54,118 nucleotides of DNA from contig CALFIU010000051.1 of assembly GCA_937877455.1 (NCBI GenBank), forward strand, positions 1 through 54,118. The letters run 5' to 3'. Source of the DNA: an uncultured Bacteroidales bacterium (GTDB lineage Bacteria > Bacteroidota > Bacteroidia > Bacteroidales > UBA3824). The notes beneath the pieces were generated by a model. That model was not told the origin of the DNA. It was given only the letters and a program-made list of their open reading frames with translations, and searched no databases. Numbering within the stretch: position 1 is the stretch's first letter; every line of letters begins with the position of its first letter. This document shows positions 23,587-32,267 of the stretch, piece by piece. The position numbers were made by a program, and so were the translations under genes.

Positions 23587-24270
23587 ATGGCGCATTTAAG
23601 CATAAGAGATTGGAACGAAGACGATCGACCTCGCGAAAAACTTATTTCGTCGGGTGCGGAAGCATGTTCTAATGCCGAATTATTGGCTATTTTGATTAAC
23701 AATGGTTCAAAAGGAAAATCGGCAGTAGAGCTTGCAAGAGAATTGCTTGATAAGTGTGATAACAATCTTTTGTGCCTTGTCAATAAGCATTTACAAGAAA
23801 TTCAATCGATAAATGGTTTTGGACCAGCAAAAGCTTGTGTTATAAAGGCTGCTGCAGAGCTTGGACGGAGAATTAGGTTGTGTAACCAACCTAATTTGCC
23901 AGTTGTATTAAGTAGTGCAGACGTTGCACGAGTTATGGATTTTCTAAATCAAGTGTCGCATGAAGAGTTTTGGGTTTTATTTTGCAATGTAGCTGGCAAA
24001 CTTATCGACAAGAGAATGATTTCAAAGGGAACTGCCAACAAAACTTTTGTGGATTACAAAGATATTGTTAGTCTTGCCATAATGTTGAAAGCTTCGCGTA
24101 TTATACTTTGCCACAATCATCCTGCTGGAACTTTAAGACCAAGTCCAGAGGATATTAGGCTTACCAATGACATAAAACAGATTTGTAAACTTCTTGATAT
24201 TGATTTGCCTGAACATGTTATTATTGCAGGAGGTAAGTATTTTAGCTTTTGTGACGAGGGGCTTATCTAA
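23587..24270 (+). CDS. radC: RadC family JAB/MPN-domain protein
   Basis: The 227-residue protein has the two RadC parts: an N-terminal helix-hairpin-helix region (ELLAILINNGSKGKSAVELA, INGFGPAKACVIKAAAELGR) and the C-terminal JAB1/MPN metalloprotease-like domain with E-E-F-W-V-L-F and the zinc motif HNHPAGTLRPSPEDIRLT. Despite the name, the role in DNA repair is not supported in E. coli and the activity is unknown. Length is normal. The start MAHLSIRDWNEDDRPREKL is standard for the family. Confidence 0.93.
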   Translation: MAHLSIRDWNEDDRPREKLISSGAEACSNAELLAILINNGSKGKSAVELARELLDKCDNNLLCLVNKHLQEIQSINGFGPAKACVIKAAAELGRRIRLCNQPNLPVVLSSADVARVMDFLNQVSHEEFWVLFCNVAGKLIDKRMISKGTANKTFVDYKDIVSLAIMLKASRIILCHNHPAGTLRPSPEDIRLTNDIKQICKLLDIDLPEHVIIAGGKYFSFCDEGLI

Positions 24271-24401
24271 TGTTTTATTTCTGTATATATATTTTATCTA
24301 CTTATCCAAAACTTTTGTTTAATATTTTGTAATTTGTTGAAGATTAGATATTTTAATTGTTTTATTTAAAGTATTAGTTAATTTGCTCAATTGATATTTT
24401 T

Positions 24402-25466
24402 ATGGAAAACATTATCATTGTTTGGGACAGAATTGGCGACTATCACCGTTCGAGAGTGAGGGCTTTACAATCTGTTGTGGGTGATAAAAAAGTTTTTACC
24501 GCAGATCTTGCTGCTGCTGATAATCTTTATAAATGGCATACCGAAAATTCTGATACACATTTTCTTTTATCTAAAAAGACAGCCGAACAACGCGATATTT
24601 TTAATCGTTTGAATAATTATAGAAAACTACTCAAAGAAAAAAATGTTAAATATTGTTTGCTTGCTGGGTATGGAAAAATTGAGTATTTGCTTATGATTGC
24701 GCTTAGTAAAGTTTTAGGACGTAAAGTTTTGATATTTTCGGAAAGTTGGTATGGTAAACGTTCTTTTTTTAATGTTGTAAAATCGTGTTTTCTTAAAATT
24801 TTTGTTGATGCGTTTCTTGTTTCTGGTACAAGGGCTAAGGATTTTGCCGAAAATATTCTTAAAATATCTTCTAAAAAAGTTGCTATTCCATATTCAGTGG
24901 TTGATAATGAGCATTTTAAAAATCCCAAGCAATATAATCCTAATGCTAAAATAATGCTTTGTATGGCACGTTTTAGCAAAGAAAAAAATCAAGAGTTTTT
25001 GATTAATGCTTTTCTAAAATCAAAACTATCTAAAAATTGGACTTTAAAACTTGTTGGAGCTGGACCGCTAAAAGAATATCTCGAAAATAAATTTAAAGAA
25101 AATGATAATATAAAACTATGTAATTGGGCTAATTATAGTCAGTTACCAGAAATATATCATAATAGTTCATTTTTTGTATTGGCAAGCACTTTTGAACCTT
25201 GGGGATTAGTTGTTAATGAGGCTATGAGCGCAGGTTTACCAGTGGCATGTAGCAATGCTGTGGGTGCTATACCAGATTTAGTAACACAAGAAAACGGTTT
25301 TATTTTTGACGAAAATAATGAAAACCAGTTGATTGGAGTTTTTGATAAAATATCTCAATTGAGTGATAATCAGTTGTTGTTAATGAGTAGTCGTTCTGTT
25401 GAAATTATTAAGGGGTTTACACCTGAAATTTGGGCAGAAAAAGTTGTAAAGCTGTTGAATATATGA
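24402..25466 (+). CDS. Glycosyltransferase family 4
   Basis: A 354-residue GT-B enzyme. The C-terminal nucleotide-sugar domain is clear: ARFSKEKNQEFLINAFLKS, LKLVGAGPLKEYLENKF, then ANYSQLPEIYHNSSFFVLAS and the E-x7-E motif in FEPWGLVVNEAMSAGLPVAC. The N-terminal acceptor domain is less conserved and contains a hydrophobic stretch. It probably transfers a hexose in cell-surface glycan synthesis. Its stop overlaps the next start as ATGA, so the two glycosyltransferases form one transcript. No signal or membrane helix is evident. Confidence 0.85.
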   Translation: MENIIIVWDRIGDYHRSRVRALQSVVGDKKVFTADLAAADNLYKWHTENSDTHFLLSKKTAEQRDIFNRLNNYRKLLKEKNVKYCLLAGYGKIEYLLMIALSKVLGRKVLIFSESWYGKRSFFNVVKSCFLKIFVDAFLVSGTRAKDFAENILKISSKKVAIPYSVVDNEHFKNPKQYNPNAKIMLCMARFSKEKNQEFLINAFLKSKLSKNWTLKLVGAGPLKEYLENKFKENDNIKLCNWANYSQLPEIYHNSSFFVLASTFEPWGLVVNEAMSAGLPVACSNAVGAIPDLVTQENGFIFDENNENQLIGVFDKISQLSDNQLLLMSSRSVEIIKGFTPEIWAEKVVKLLNI

Positions 25467-26551
25467 AAGTTGTAAATATAATCGACCGTATTGATAAAGT
25501 AAATTTTGGTATATGGAACGCAGCTTTGTCTACTTCAAAAATTTTGGCTAAAAAATATGGTGTTGAAAGCATAGCGGTTTTTCCAAAAATTGATGATATG
25601 CCACATATAAAAAATCTTTATGATGCAGAGTCTATCGCATTGGATACTACATCCTTAGAAAGATTTAATGATGTTGTGGAACGTTTCTCTCCATCGGATA
25701 CAATTGTGGTAAGCCATGGAGCATGGAGATTTCCTTCAGTTTGGGCATGTAAAGCATCGGAAAAAGGTTTTTCGTGGGTTTATACGCCGCATGGAATGTT
25801 GGAACCATGGGGAATGAATAACAAATGGATTAAGAAAAAAATTTACTTCAATTTTTATGAAAAAAGTTTTGTAAAAAAATCATCTTTTGTGAGAGCTGTT
25901 TCGAGTGTTGAGAAAAAAAATCTTGAAAAATATTTCAGAAATGTTGTACTAATTCCCAATGGTGCGGAATTTATTAGTGCAAATTCAAACGTAAATAAAC
26001 CTTATACTTTTCTTTTTCTTGGAAGACTTAATTCTAAAAAATGTGTTGTAGAATTGTTGAATGCGTGGAGAGATTCACCTCTTGTTAATAATGTTGATTT
26101 TAGGTTACAGATTATTGGTCCTGATGATGGCGAATATGCAGTTTTAAAAAATACTTTCGATTTATTGCCTAAAAATCACAATGTTAGTTTGAGTAATAGT
26201 CCAGTGTATGGGAATGATAAACAAAATTTACTCTTAAATAGTTTGTTTTTTATTCTTCCATCTCAGTCTGAGGGGTTTCCTACGTCTATTATAGAAGCGG
26301 GGTTGGCGGGATGTATTCCTGTGTTTACCGATGGTTGTAATTTTCCAGAGTTGGAACAATGTGGACTTGGAATTAAGATAGGCAGTAGTTATGCAAGTCT
26401 TTTAAATTTATTTAAAAAAATTGCTGCTGATGAGTTTTTTGTTAATGATTTTGATAAGAAAAAAGTAACTTCTTTTTTTAAAGAAAATTATACGGTTGAA
26501 AAAATTGCTGATATGCAGTTTGGTATTTATAACAGTTTGTTGAAAAAATAA
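25463..26551 (+). CDS. Glycosyltransferase family 4
   Basis: A 362-residue GT-B enzyme translated from an ATG that overlaps the stop of the previous gene by four bases. Visible are VSHGAWRFPSVWACKASEKG, the acceptor-side YTPHGMLEPWGMNNKWIKKK seen in lipopolysaccharide and exopolysaccharide GT4 enzymes, the donor domain with FLFLGRLNSKKCVVELLNAW, LQIIGPDDGEY and the E-G-F-P-T-S-I-I-E-A motif. It and its partner likely add successive sugars to the same glycan. It ends at a hairpin shared with the convergent atpC gene. Confidence 0.85.
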   Translation: MKVVNIIDRIDKVNFGIWNAALSTSKILAKKYGVESIAVFPKIDDMPHIKNLYDAESIALDTTSLERFNDVVERFSPSDTIVVSHGAWRFPSVWACKASEKGFSWVYTPHGMLEPWGMNNKWIKKKIYFNFYEKSFVKKSSFVRAVSSVEKKNLEKYFRNVVLIPNGAEFISANSNVNKPYTFLFLGRLNSKKCVVELLNAWRDSPLVNNVDFRLQIIGPDDGEYAVLKNTFDLLPKNHNVSLSNSPVYGNDKQNLLLNSLFFILPSQSEGFPTSIIEAGLAGCIPVFTDGCNFPELEQCGLGIKIGSSYASLLNLFKKIAADEFFVNDFDKKKVTSFFKENYTVEKIADMQFGIYNSLLKK

Positions 26552-26594
26552 AAAAATAACTGCCGTTTTTTTTTATAACGACAGTTATTTTTTG
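26551..26594. terminator. Bidirectional terminator between a glycosyltransferase gene and atpC
   Basis: AAAATAACTG and CAGTTATTTT form a stem closed by A-runs and T-runs on both sides, which serves transcripts from either strand. It sits exactly between two convergent genes. Confidence 0.75.
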
Positions 26595-26609
26595 GGAAAA
26601 AACATTCTT

Positions 26610-26843
26610 TTAAGATGCAAGTATGCTTACTTTGTTGTTGTTAAATTCCACCAAGCCACCGTTGATGTCGAAAAACTGTTCTGAACCATTGTTTACAATT
26701 TTCACTTTTCCTTTTTCGAGTGTGGAAATTATGGCGGCGTGGTTTTTCATTATTTCAAAAGCACCTTTTGTTCCGGGAAGGCTTACTAAATCTGCATTTC
26801 CAGAAAAAACAAGCGTGTCGGGTGAAATTATCTCTACTTCCAT
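26610..26843 (-). CDS. atpC: F1 ATP synthase epsilon subunit, short form
   Basis: The 77-residue protein (MEVEIISPDTLVFSGNADLV) covers only the N-terminal beta-sandwich domain of epsilon: LPGTKGAFEIMKNHAAIIST and DINGGLVEFNNNKVSIL are conserved. The C-terminal helical domain that inhibits ATP hydrolysis in other bacteria is absent, which is common in Bacteroidota. It couples the gamma shaft to the c-ring. It follows atpD with 9 bases between. Confidence 0.93.
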   Translation of the reverse strand: MEVEIISPDTLVFSGNADLVSLPGTKGAFEIMKNHAAIISTLEKGKVKIVNNGSEQFFDINGGLVEFNNNKVSILAS

Positions 26844-26852
26844 GCTTACTTG

Positions 26853-28361
26853 CTATTTTGCTTCTTTCAAAAGTTTTTCGCCTTTTTCTATGGCATCTTC
26901 TATTGTTCCAACGAGGTGGAAGGCTGCTTCTGGGTATTGGTCAACTTCACCGTCCATTATCATATTAAATCCTTTTATGGTGTCTTCTATGGAGATGAGT
27001 TTTCCTTTTAAACCAGTAAATTGCTCTGCAACGTGGAATGGTTGCGATAAGAATCTCTGAACCCTTCTTGCACGGCTAACGGTGAGTTTATCTTCTTCTG
27101 ATAACTCTTCCATACCGAGAATGTTGATTATATCCTGTAACTCGTTGTATCTTTGTAGTATTTGTTTTACTCTTTGTGCAGTGTTGTAATGTTCTGCACC
27201 AACAATATCTGGTGTTAGTATTCTCGATGTACTATCGAGTGGATCCACGGCTGGATATATTCCCAAAGATGCTATTTTACGGCTTAACACAGTTGTTGCA
27301 TCAAGGTGGGAGAATGTTGTAGCTGGTGCAGGGTCGGTTAAGTCATCGGCGGGTACATAAATTGCTTGTACAGAAGTTATTGAACCATGCTTTGTTGATG
27401 TTATCCTCTCTTGCATTGCACCCATTTCACTTGCTAACGTTGGTTGGTATCCCACTGCTGATGGCATACGACCAAGCAATGCCGATACTTCGCTACCTGC
27501 TTGTGTAAAACGGAAAATGTTGTCGATAAACAGAAGTATGTCGTTGCCTTTTGCACCTTTTTCTCCGTCGCGGAAGTATTCTGCTACTGTTAAACCAGAT
27601 AGTGCTACTCTTGCTCTTGCTCCTGGTGGCTCGTTCATTTGACCAAACACCATTGCAACTTTACTATTCTTGACTGCTTCTTTATCTATTTTGGTTATGT
27701 CCCAACCGCCTTTTTCCATGTCTTCCATAAAAGCTGGTCCGTAGTTCATTACTCCGCTACCGAGCATTTCGCGTAGTAGGTCGTTACCTTCACGGGTGCG
27801 CTCCCCTACGCCTGCAAATACCGACTGTCCACTGTATGCTTTGGCAATGTTGTTTATGAGTTCCATTATGAGGACTGTTTTGCCCACGCCTGCGCCACCA
27901 AGAAGCCCTATCTTTCCACCTTTTGCGTATGGTTCAATGAGGTCGATGACTTTTATTCCTGTGTAGAGTACTTGTGTTTCTGTGGTAAGCTCTTTGTATT
28001 GCGGTGGTTCGCGGTGGATTGGGTATCCGCCTTGTTTGTCAAGAGTGCCAATGCCGTCAATAGCTTGTCCTACAACGTTCATCAAGCGACCTTTTATTTT
28101 TTCGCCAACTGGCATTGTTATTGGACTGCCTGTAGGATAAACTTTCATTCCGCGGTGGAGGCCGTCGGTGCTGTCCATGGCTATGGTGCGTATGGTATGC
28201 TCGCCGATGTGTTGCTGACATTCTATTATCAGTTTTTCGCCGTTGTCGCGGGTGAGTTCCAAGGCATCGAGTATGGCCGGAAGTTTGCCGCCTGTTTTTT
28301 CAAAACTCACGTCAACCACGGGACCAATTACTTGGGTTATTTCACCATAATTTGTTTCCAT
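26853..28361 (-). CDS. atpD: F1 ATP synthase beta subunit
   Basis: The 502-residue catalytic subunit shows the P-loop GGAGVGKTVLIMELINNIA, the catalytic glutamate region GVGERTREGNDL, Walker B ILLFIDNIFRFTQAGSEVSA and the VPADDLTDPAPATTFSHLDA segment, all standard. It has the beta-barrel N-terminus (EITQVIGPVVDVSFE). Length is normal for Bacteroidota. Only atpD and atpC are here; the other subunits are elsewhere, as in many members of the phylum. A good promoter precedes it. Confidence 0.97.
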   Translation of the reverse strand: METNYGEITQVIGPVVDVSFEKTGGKLPAILDALELTRDNGEKLIIECQQHIGEHTIRTIAMDSTDGLHRGMKVYPTGSPITMPVGEKIKGRLMNVVGQAIDGIGTLDKQGGYPIHREPPQYKELTTETQVLYTGIKVIDLIEPYAKGGKIGLLGGAGVGKTVLIMELINNIAKAYSGQSVFAGVGERTREGNDLLREMLGSGVMNYGPAFMEDMEKGGWDITKIDKEAVKNSKVAMVFGQMNEPPGARARVALSGLTVAEYFRDGEKGAKGNDILLFIDNIFRFTQAGSEVSALLGRMPSAVGYQPTLASEMGAMQERITSTKHGSITSVQAIYVPADDLTDPAPATTFSHLDATTVLSRKIASLGIYPAVDPLDSTSRILTPDIVGAEHYNTAQRVKQILQRYNELQDIINILGMEELSEEDKLTVSRARRVQRFLSQPFHVAEQFTGLKGKLISIEDTIKGFNMIMDGEVDQYPEAAFHLVGTIEDAIEKGEKLLKEAK

Positions 28362-28406
28362 CTGGAGTATATTTTAGTTTTCTTGTAAACCTTATTTTTA
28401 TTTCCC

Positions 28407-28436
28407 CAAATTTAGAATAAAATTTTAATAAACAAA
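28407..28436 (-). promoter_or_regulatory. Promoter of atpDC
   Basis: On the minus strand TTTG (28433-28436) and TAAATTTG (28407-28414) are 18 bases apart, close to the Bacteroidota consensus. The -7 box lies 46 bases before the atpD start. The rest of the gap up to 28564 is AT-rich without visible features. Confidence 0.6.
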
Positions 28437-28564
28437 TTTTTTTTTGTTTTTTTTTGAAAATTATTTTTGATATGTCGGAAACTAAAATTATGGAATGTGG
28501 ATTTTTTTTGTTAAATTTTGTGGTTTGTTACTATATAATAAGGTGTTTTTTTATGGTGTTCAAC

Positions 28565-29743
28565 CTATAATTTAATTTGATAGCCGCCAACAAGAATGTC
28601 GTCCATTTGTACGTAACCTTCTTTCCAATCATCAAGAAAATCTGCTAAAAATTTTTCTTGTTCTGCTGCTACTTTTGTTTTTTCGTTGACTTCTATAAGG
28701 AGCTTTTTAAATTTTCCTGATGTGAGTTTTCGTGCGTTTTTTAGAGAAAATTGGTCGGCGTATCCATCAGAAAACATGTATATATAATCACCAGTTTGTA
28801 TATCTACTTCGTGGTTTTCAAAATCTCGTTGTTTGGGATACATTCCTACTGGATTTTTTATTGCTTTGTATTCTGTGAGTTGATTGCCTCTTATGTGGTA
28901 CATTCCGTTGTTTGCTCCTGCAAACATCATTGTTTTTTTTACTGTGTTTAACATACATAATCCCATATCCATACCGTCTTTTGGGTCGAGAGAACCCATT
29001 TGTTGTTTTAGTGTTTGTATTATCTTGGCTCTCATTTTTTCTAATATTTCGGCAGGAGTGGTTTGTTCGGTTATTTTTGCGCATATTTCGTTTAAAAATG
29101 CTACCCCAAGCATACTCATAAATGCGCCTGGTACGCCGTGTCCTGTGCAGTCGGCAACAGAAAAAAGTATTGTGTCGCCATCGCGTTTCATCCAATAGAA
29201 ATCTCCTGATACTATTTCTCGTGGTCGCCAAAATAAAAAATAGTCTTTAAAATTGTTTGCAAGTATATCTACTGGTGGTAGTACTGCGTCTTGTATTCTT
29301 TTGGCATATTGTATGCTTTCGGTTACCGTTTTGTGTTTAAGTTCTATTTCGTTTTTGAGTATGGCTATGTGTTGTTTTTCTTTTTGTATAGAGATTGACA
29401 TGTTCCAAAGCTTTTTGTTACGTTCTGCCAACTCATTTTTTTGTTCTTCGAGTTTTTTTTGTTCGAGTATTATGTTTTCAGCGTTTATTAATGAGTTTAT
29501 TTGATTTGTTTTTTTATTTGATTGTTCTTGTGTTTTGTTGCCATTTGCCTTGAGGTTGTTGTATAGTGTTTTAAGTCTGTTAATTTCTCCTTCAAGGTTG
29601 TTCATTTCTTGTTTTGTACGTTTTTCGGCTCGGTTTACGGCTTTGTTAATTGCGTTGTCGCGTTTTGTCCATAGTATTATAGCCGTTGCAGTTGCTATAA
29701 CTACAAGCGCAATTAAAACGATATTTAGTGTAGTCAAAATCAA
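28565..29743 (-). CDS. Membrane-anchored SpoIIE-type PP2C phosphatase
   Basis: The 392-residue product has an N-terminal membrane helix (about 4-25, LNIVLIALVVIATATAIILW), a coiled coil (about 30-140) and a SpoIIE/RsbU-type PP2C domain: SIQYAKRIQDAVLPP, FLFWRPREIVSGDFYW, the metal-binding SVADCTGHGVPGAFMSMLG, and the late D-G in YMFSDGYADQF. Such phosphatases reverse serine or threonine phosphorylation, often on anti-sigma antagonists; no such partner is visible here. The frame begins with TTG at 29743, whose TTGA overlaps the stop of the preceding gene; the first internal ATG would lose the membrane helix. It is the last gene of the nSTAND1 operon. Confidence 0.85.
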   Translation of the reverse strand: MILTTLNIVLIALVVIATATAIILWTKRDNAINKAVNRAEKRTKQEMNNLEGEINRLKTLYNNLKANGNKTQEQSNKKTNQINSLINAENIILEQKKLEEQKNELAERNKKLWNMSISIQKEKQHIAILKNEIELKHKTVTESIQYAKRIQDAVLPPVDILANNFKDYFLFWRPREIVSGDFYWMKRDGDTILFSVADCTGHGVPGAFMSMLGVAFLNEICAKITEQTTPAEILEKMRAKIIQTLKQQMGSLDPKDGMDMGLCMLNTVKKTMMFAGANNGMYHIRGNQLTEYKAIKNPVGMYPKQRDFENHEVDIQTGDYIYMFSDGYADQFSLKNARKLTSGKFKKLLIEVNEKTKVAAEQEKFLADFLDDWKEGYVQMDDILVGGYQIKL

Positions 29744-31161
29744 TTTATTTGTAATTTTTTAAGGTCATCTACTTGATATACATATATTTTGCTACCATAA
29801 CTATATTCTGAAAACAAGAGGTCGCTTGGGGTTACTTGTGATAAGAATACGGTGTATGTGTTGTCGCTGTTTTTTTGTGCAGAGTAAACTATTACTCCGT
29901 TTCCATAGTCGGCTGTTATATAGTCCAAATTGTTTGTCTGTGAATCTAATAGTACAATTAGACCGTTTAGGTTGCTTATATAGTTAAGATATGAGCTTAC
30001 GGTGTTGTATGTTGTGTAATTGCTCGACTGGGTGAACCCTGTTAGGCATATCATGTTGTTAAATTCGTTTACGTTTACAATAATTCCAATAGAGTCTAAA
30101 TTATTTTGGGTTATTATGTCGCCGTTTTTGTCTATTTGAACTATTGTGAATTTTTGGGTTGTTGGTTCGTATCCCGAAATAAATCCGTATTCACCGTAAT
30201 TTAAAAAAATTATTTGATTAATGTTGTTTATTATGTCTGAGGTGTTTATAAGTGTTCCGTCGAGCGAGAATATTTTTATTGCTGCCACCGATGAGGAGTT
30301 TTCGTATGTTATAAGGATGTTGTTGTCTATTGAGTTTACGTCTGTTATACTTACTGTTTCGGAAAATTTGAGGTCAACTGAACTTGTTGTTTCTCCGTTT
30401 GTGTCTAATACTTTCATTGTTAGGTCGTATGAAGTGGCTTGCATCATTCCCATTGACGGTGTTTGGTATATTATTGCGTATCCACCGTTGTCAAGAGGTG
30501 TACCAGCTACTGGCATTTTGCTTACATTGTTTTGATTGCCATTGCCATTGCTCATTGCGTTTATTGTACTATCTTTTTGGAATATTATGTTGCAGTTTTT
30601 GTCGAATTTTACAATAGCGAAGTATTCTCGTCCGAAGTTGTTGGACGAATAAATATCGAAAAAATATTCGTCGTTGTTGTTTTTTCGTAGTTTCCCGTCA
30701 GAAATGTCAACTACTTCTACCGTTTGTTGTGAGGTTTGTTTGGTATAAGATTTTTTTGTGCTATTGTTTTCATTAGTGTTGTCGTTGTTTTGTTCTTGGT
30801 TACCATCATCATTTTGGTTAATATCACCATTTGGGTTGTCATTGTTATCTTTATTGTTATCGTTGTAGTTGCTATTATTGTTTTGTTGGCTGCTGTGGCT
30901 GTCGTTGTAACTCCATGTAAATTTTATAGTTGTGGAGGTTAACTCGGCATTTTTGTCTATTTTTATAAAACTATATGTATTTGTATCGCTTTCAGCTTGC
31001 ATTGTTACCACTGCTCCATCAGATACTGATAGAGGCATAAACATAGGTGTACAATTTGCCGATTTTATGTTTGATTGGCTGTAGTCGGAATAGACCGTGT
31101 CGTTGCATGCGGCAGTAATTACTGTTAGTGCTGTGAGTATGTGGATATAAAATTTTTTCAT
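29740..31161 (-). CDS. Putative lipoprotein with Asn/Asp-rich linker and repeat domain, unknown function
   Basis: A 473-residue exported protein. The start has a lipoprotein signal with lipobox TAAC at residue 19 (MKKFYIHILTALTVITAAC). Residues 86-136 are an Asn/Asp/Gln-rich low-complexity linker. From about 150 to the end come repeated strand pairs that alternate between reports of values and turns (ISDGKLRKNNNDEYFFDIYS, GGYAIIYQTPSMGM, FISGYEPTTQKFTIVQIDKN), which suggests a beta-propeller-like fold; no family is recognised. It lies 15 bases after the putative barrel protein and overlaps the phosphatase start. As a lipoprotein it would sit at the inner leaflet of the outer membrane or on the cell surface. 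Confidence 0.7.
   Translation of the reverse strand: MKKFYIHILTALTVITAACNDTVYSDYSQSNIKSANCTPMFMPLSVSDGAVVTMQAESDTNTYSFIKIDKNAELTSTTIKFTWSYNDSHSSQQNNNSNYNDNNKDNNDNPNGDINQNDDGNQEQNNDNTNENNSTKKSYTKQTSQQTVEVVDISDGKLRKNNNDEYFFDIYSSNNFGREYFAIVKFDKNCNIIFQKDSTINAMSNGNGNQNNVSKMPVAGTPLDNGGYAIIYQTPSMGMMQATSYDLTMKVLDTNGETTSSVDLKFSETVSITDVNSIDNNILITYENSSSVAAIKIFSLDGTLINTSDIINNINQIIFLNYGEYGFISGYEPTTQKFTIVQIDKNGDIITQNNLDSIGIIVNVNEFNNMICLTGFTQSSNYTTYNTVSSYLNYISNLNGLIVLLDSQTNNLDYITADYGNGVIVYSAQKNSDNTYTVFLSQVTPSDLLFSEYSYGSKIYVYQVDDLKKLQIN
30754..30906. repeat. Low-complexity DNA coding for an Asn/Asp-rich linker
   Basis: Codons 86-136 of the lipoprotein gene are dominated by AAY and GAY (ATT, GTT and GTC on the plus strand). 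Repeat units are irregular, so slip-strand phase variation is possible but not evident. Confidence 0.7.
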
Positions 31162-31176
31162 TTTTTTTGTTTTTAG

Positions 31177-32265
31177 TTAGCGTGCGTATCCATATCCGTA
31201 TTTTGTAAATGTTGTGTAACCGAAGCTTATTTTTATTCCTATTTGCATGGTGTATGTTATAAGGTGTATGGCATCGGGAACAAATAGTTGGTTATATACA
31301 AGGTCATTGTTATTGAGATTGTATTCTGAGTTGTTGAATGGTTTTATTGTGTAGCGAAATGTGTTGTCGATAAAAAACGATAGTTGTTTGTGATTGTAGT
31401 TTAAGCGTATTCCTGCGTTGGCAGTGTAGTTTATTTTGTTTTTTTCGATTAATTCGGTATTACCTGATGATGCAAAATGTTGATTTTGGTTGTATTTTGT
31501 TGACGCAGTGTAGGTTGTTTTTAATAGATAATCGGCTTGTGCACCTAACATTAGTTCAGAAACCCATTTGCCTTCTTGGGTTGGCATTGTGGCTATAAAG
31601 TAGAGTGGTACAGAAAGTCGGTGATTTTTTTCATTATAACTAAATGTTGTTATGTTTTGTTGTCTGTCTCGAGTGTATTCAAAATACATATAATGCAATC
31701 CTAAGGCTACGGAGAAATATTTAAATGGGAAGAATTGCAATGCAATTTCTGCTGATGTACCTTTTGTTTGGCTGTAATCAGGCATTATTTGTGTTGTGTC
31801 GCCTACCAAATGTACTGTATCAACTTGAATGATAGGAGAAGGTACACCTCCACTAATCCATATTGCTAAGCGTGGACGTGTGTAGAAATTGGATAGTAGG
31901 TCTTTGAATACTGGCTGGTCGAATTTTGTTGGTTTGTAAAATGGGTATTTTTTTGTAAATTCTATTGTTGCAGAGTCTGCTTCTTCGTCATAACTCATTT
32001 CTTTTAATGAGCAGATGTAGTATTTTAAGAAAAGTTGGTTTGTTTCTGGGTCTAATTTTACGTTAGAGTTGTTTATTTGTTTGGCTATTTTTAATGCGTT
32101 GGAGTATCTTCCCGAGTTGTAATATTTTTCGAGTTGACGCATTTGTGTTTCTATCATCGTTTCTTGTTCGTCGATGTCGGTTACGTTTTTGTTTTTGCCT
32201 TTTTGTGCATTGGCATTGAAAACTGTGCTTAAAATAATTAGTATGACGATGTATATTGGTTTCAT
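31177..32265 (-). CDS. Putative outer-membrane beta-barrel protein with N-terminal helical repeat
   Basis: The 362-residue protein has a signal peptide (MKPIYIVILIILSTVFNANA), a helical region at about 30-110 with a tetratricopeptide-like segment (MRQLEKYYNSGRYSNALKIA), and a C-terminal half rich in alternating aromatic strands (AEIALQFFPFKYFSVALGLH, RLSVPLYFIATMP, LSFFIDNTFRYTI, MQIGIKISFGY) as in eight- to ten-stranded outer-membrane barrels. I do not recognise a named family; it is not a clear PorP/SprF protein. It starts 2 bases after the nSTAND1 stop, so it is translated with it. Its N-terminal domain would reach into the periplasm. Confidence 0.65.
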   Translation of the reverse strand: MKPIYIVILIILSTVFNANAQKGKNKNVTDIDEQETMIETQMRQLEKYYNSGRYSNALKIAKQINNSNVKLDPETNQLFLKYYICSLKEMSYDEEADSATIEFTKKYPFYKPTKFDQPVFKDLLSNFYTRPRLAIWISGGVPSPIIQVDTVHLVGDTTQIMPDYSQTKGTSAEIALQFFPFKYFSVALGLHYMYFEYTRDRQQNITTFSYNEKNHRLSVPLYFIATMPTQEGKWVSELMLGAQADYLLKTTYTASTKYNQNQHFASSGNTELIEKNKINYTANAGIRLNYNHKQLSFFIDNTFRYTIKPFNNSEYNLNNNDLVYNQLFVPDAIHLITYTMQIGIKISFGYTTFTKYGYGYAR

Positions 32266-32267
32266 TT

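Noticed and set aside
30754..30906. Phase-variable microsatellite
   Set aside because: Units are irregular and no perfect tract is long enough for frequent slippage.
31177..32265. PorP/SprF type IX secretion protein
   Set aside because: The barrel-like C-terminus is similar in style, but the N-terminal helical region and the missing family motifs do not fit.
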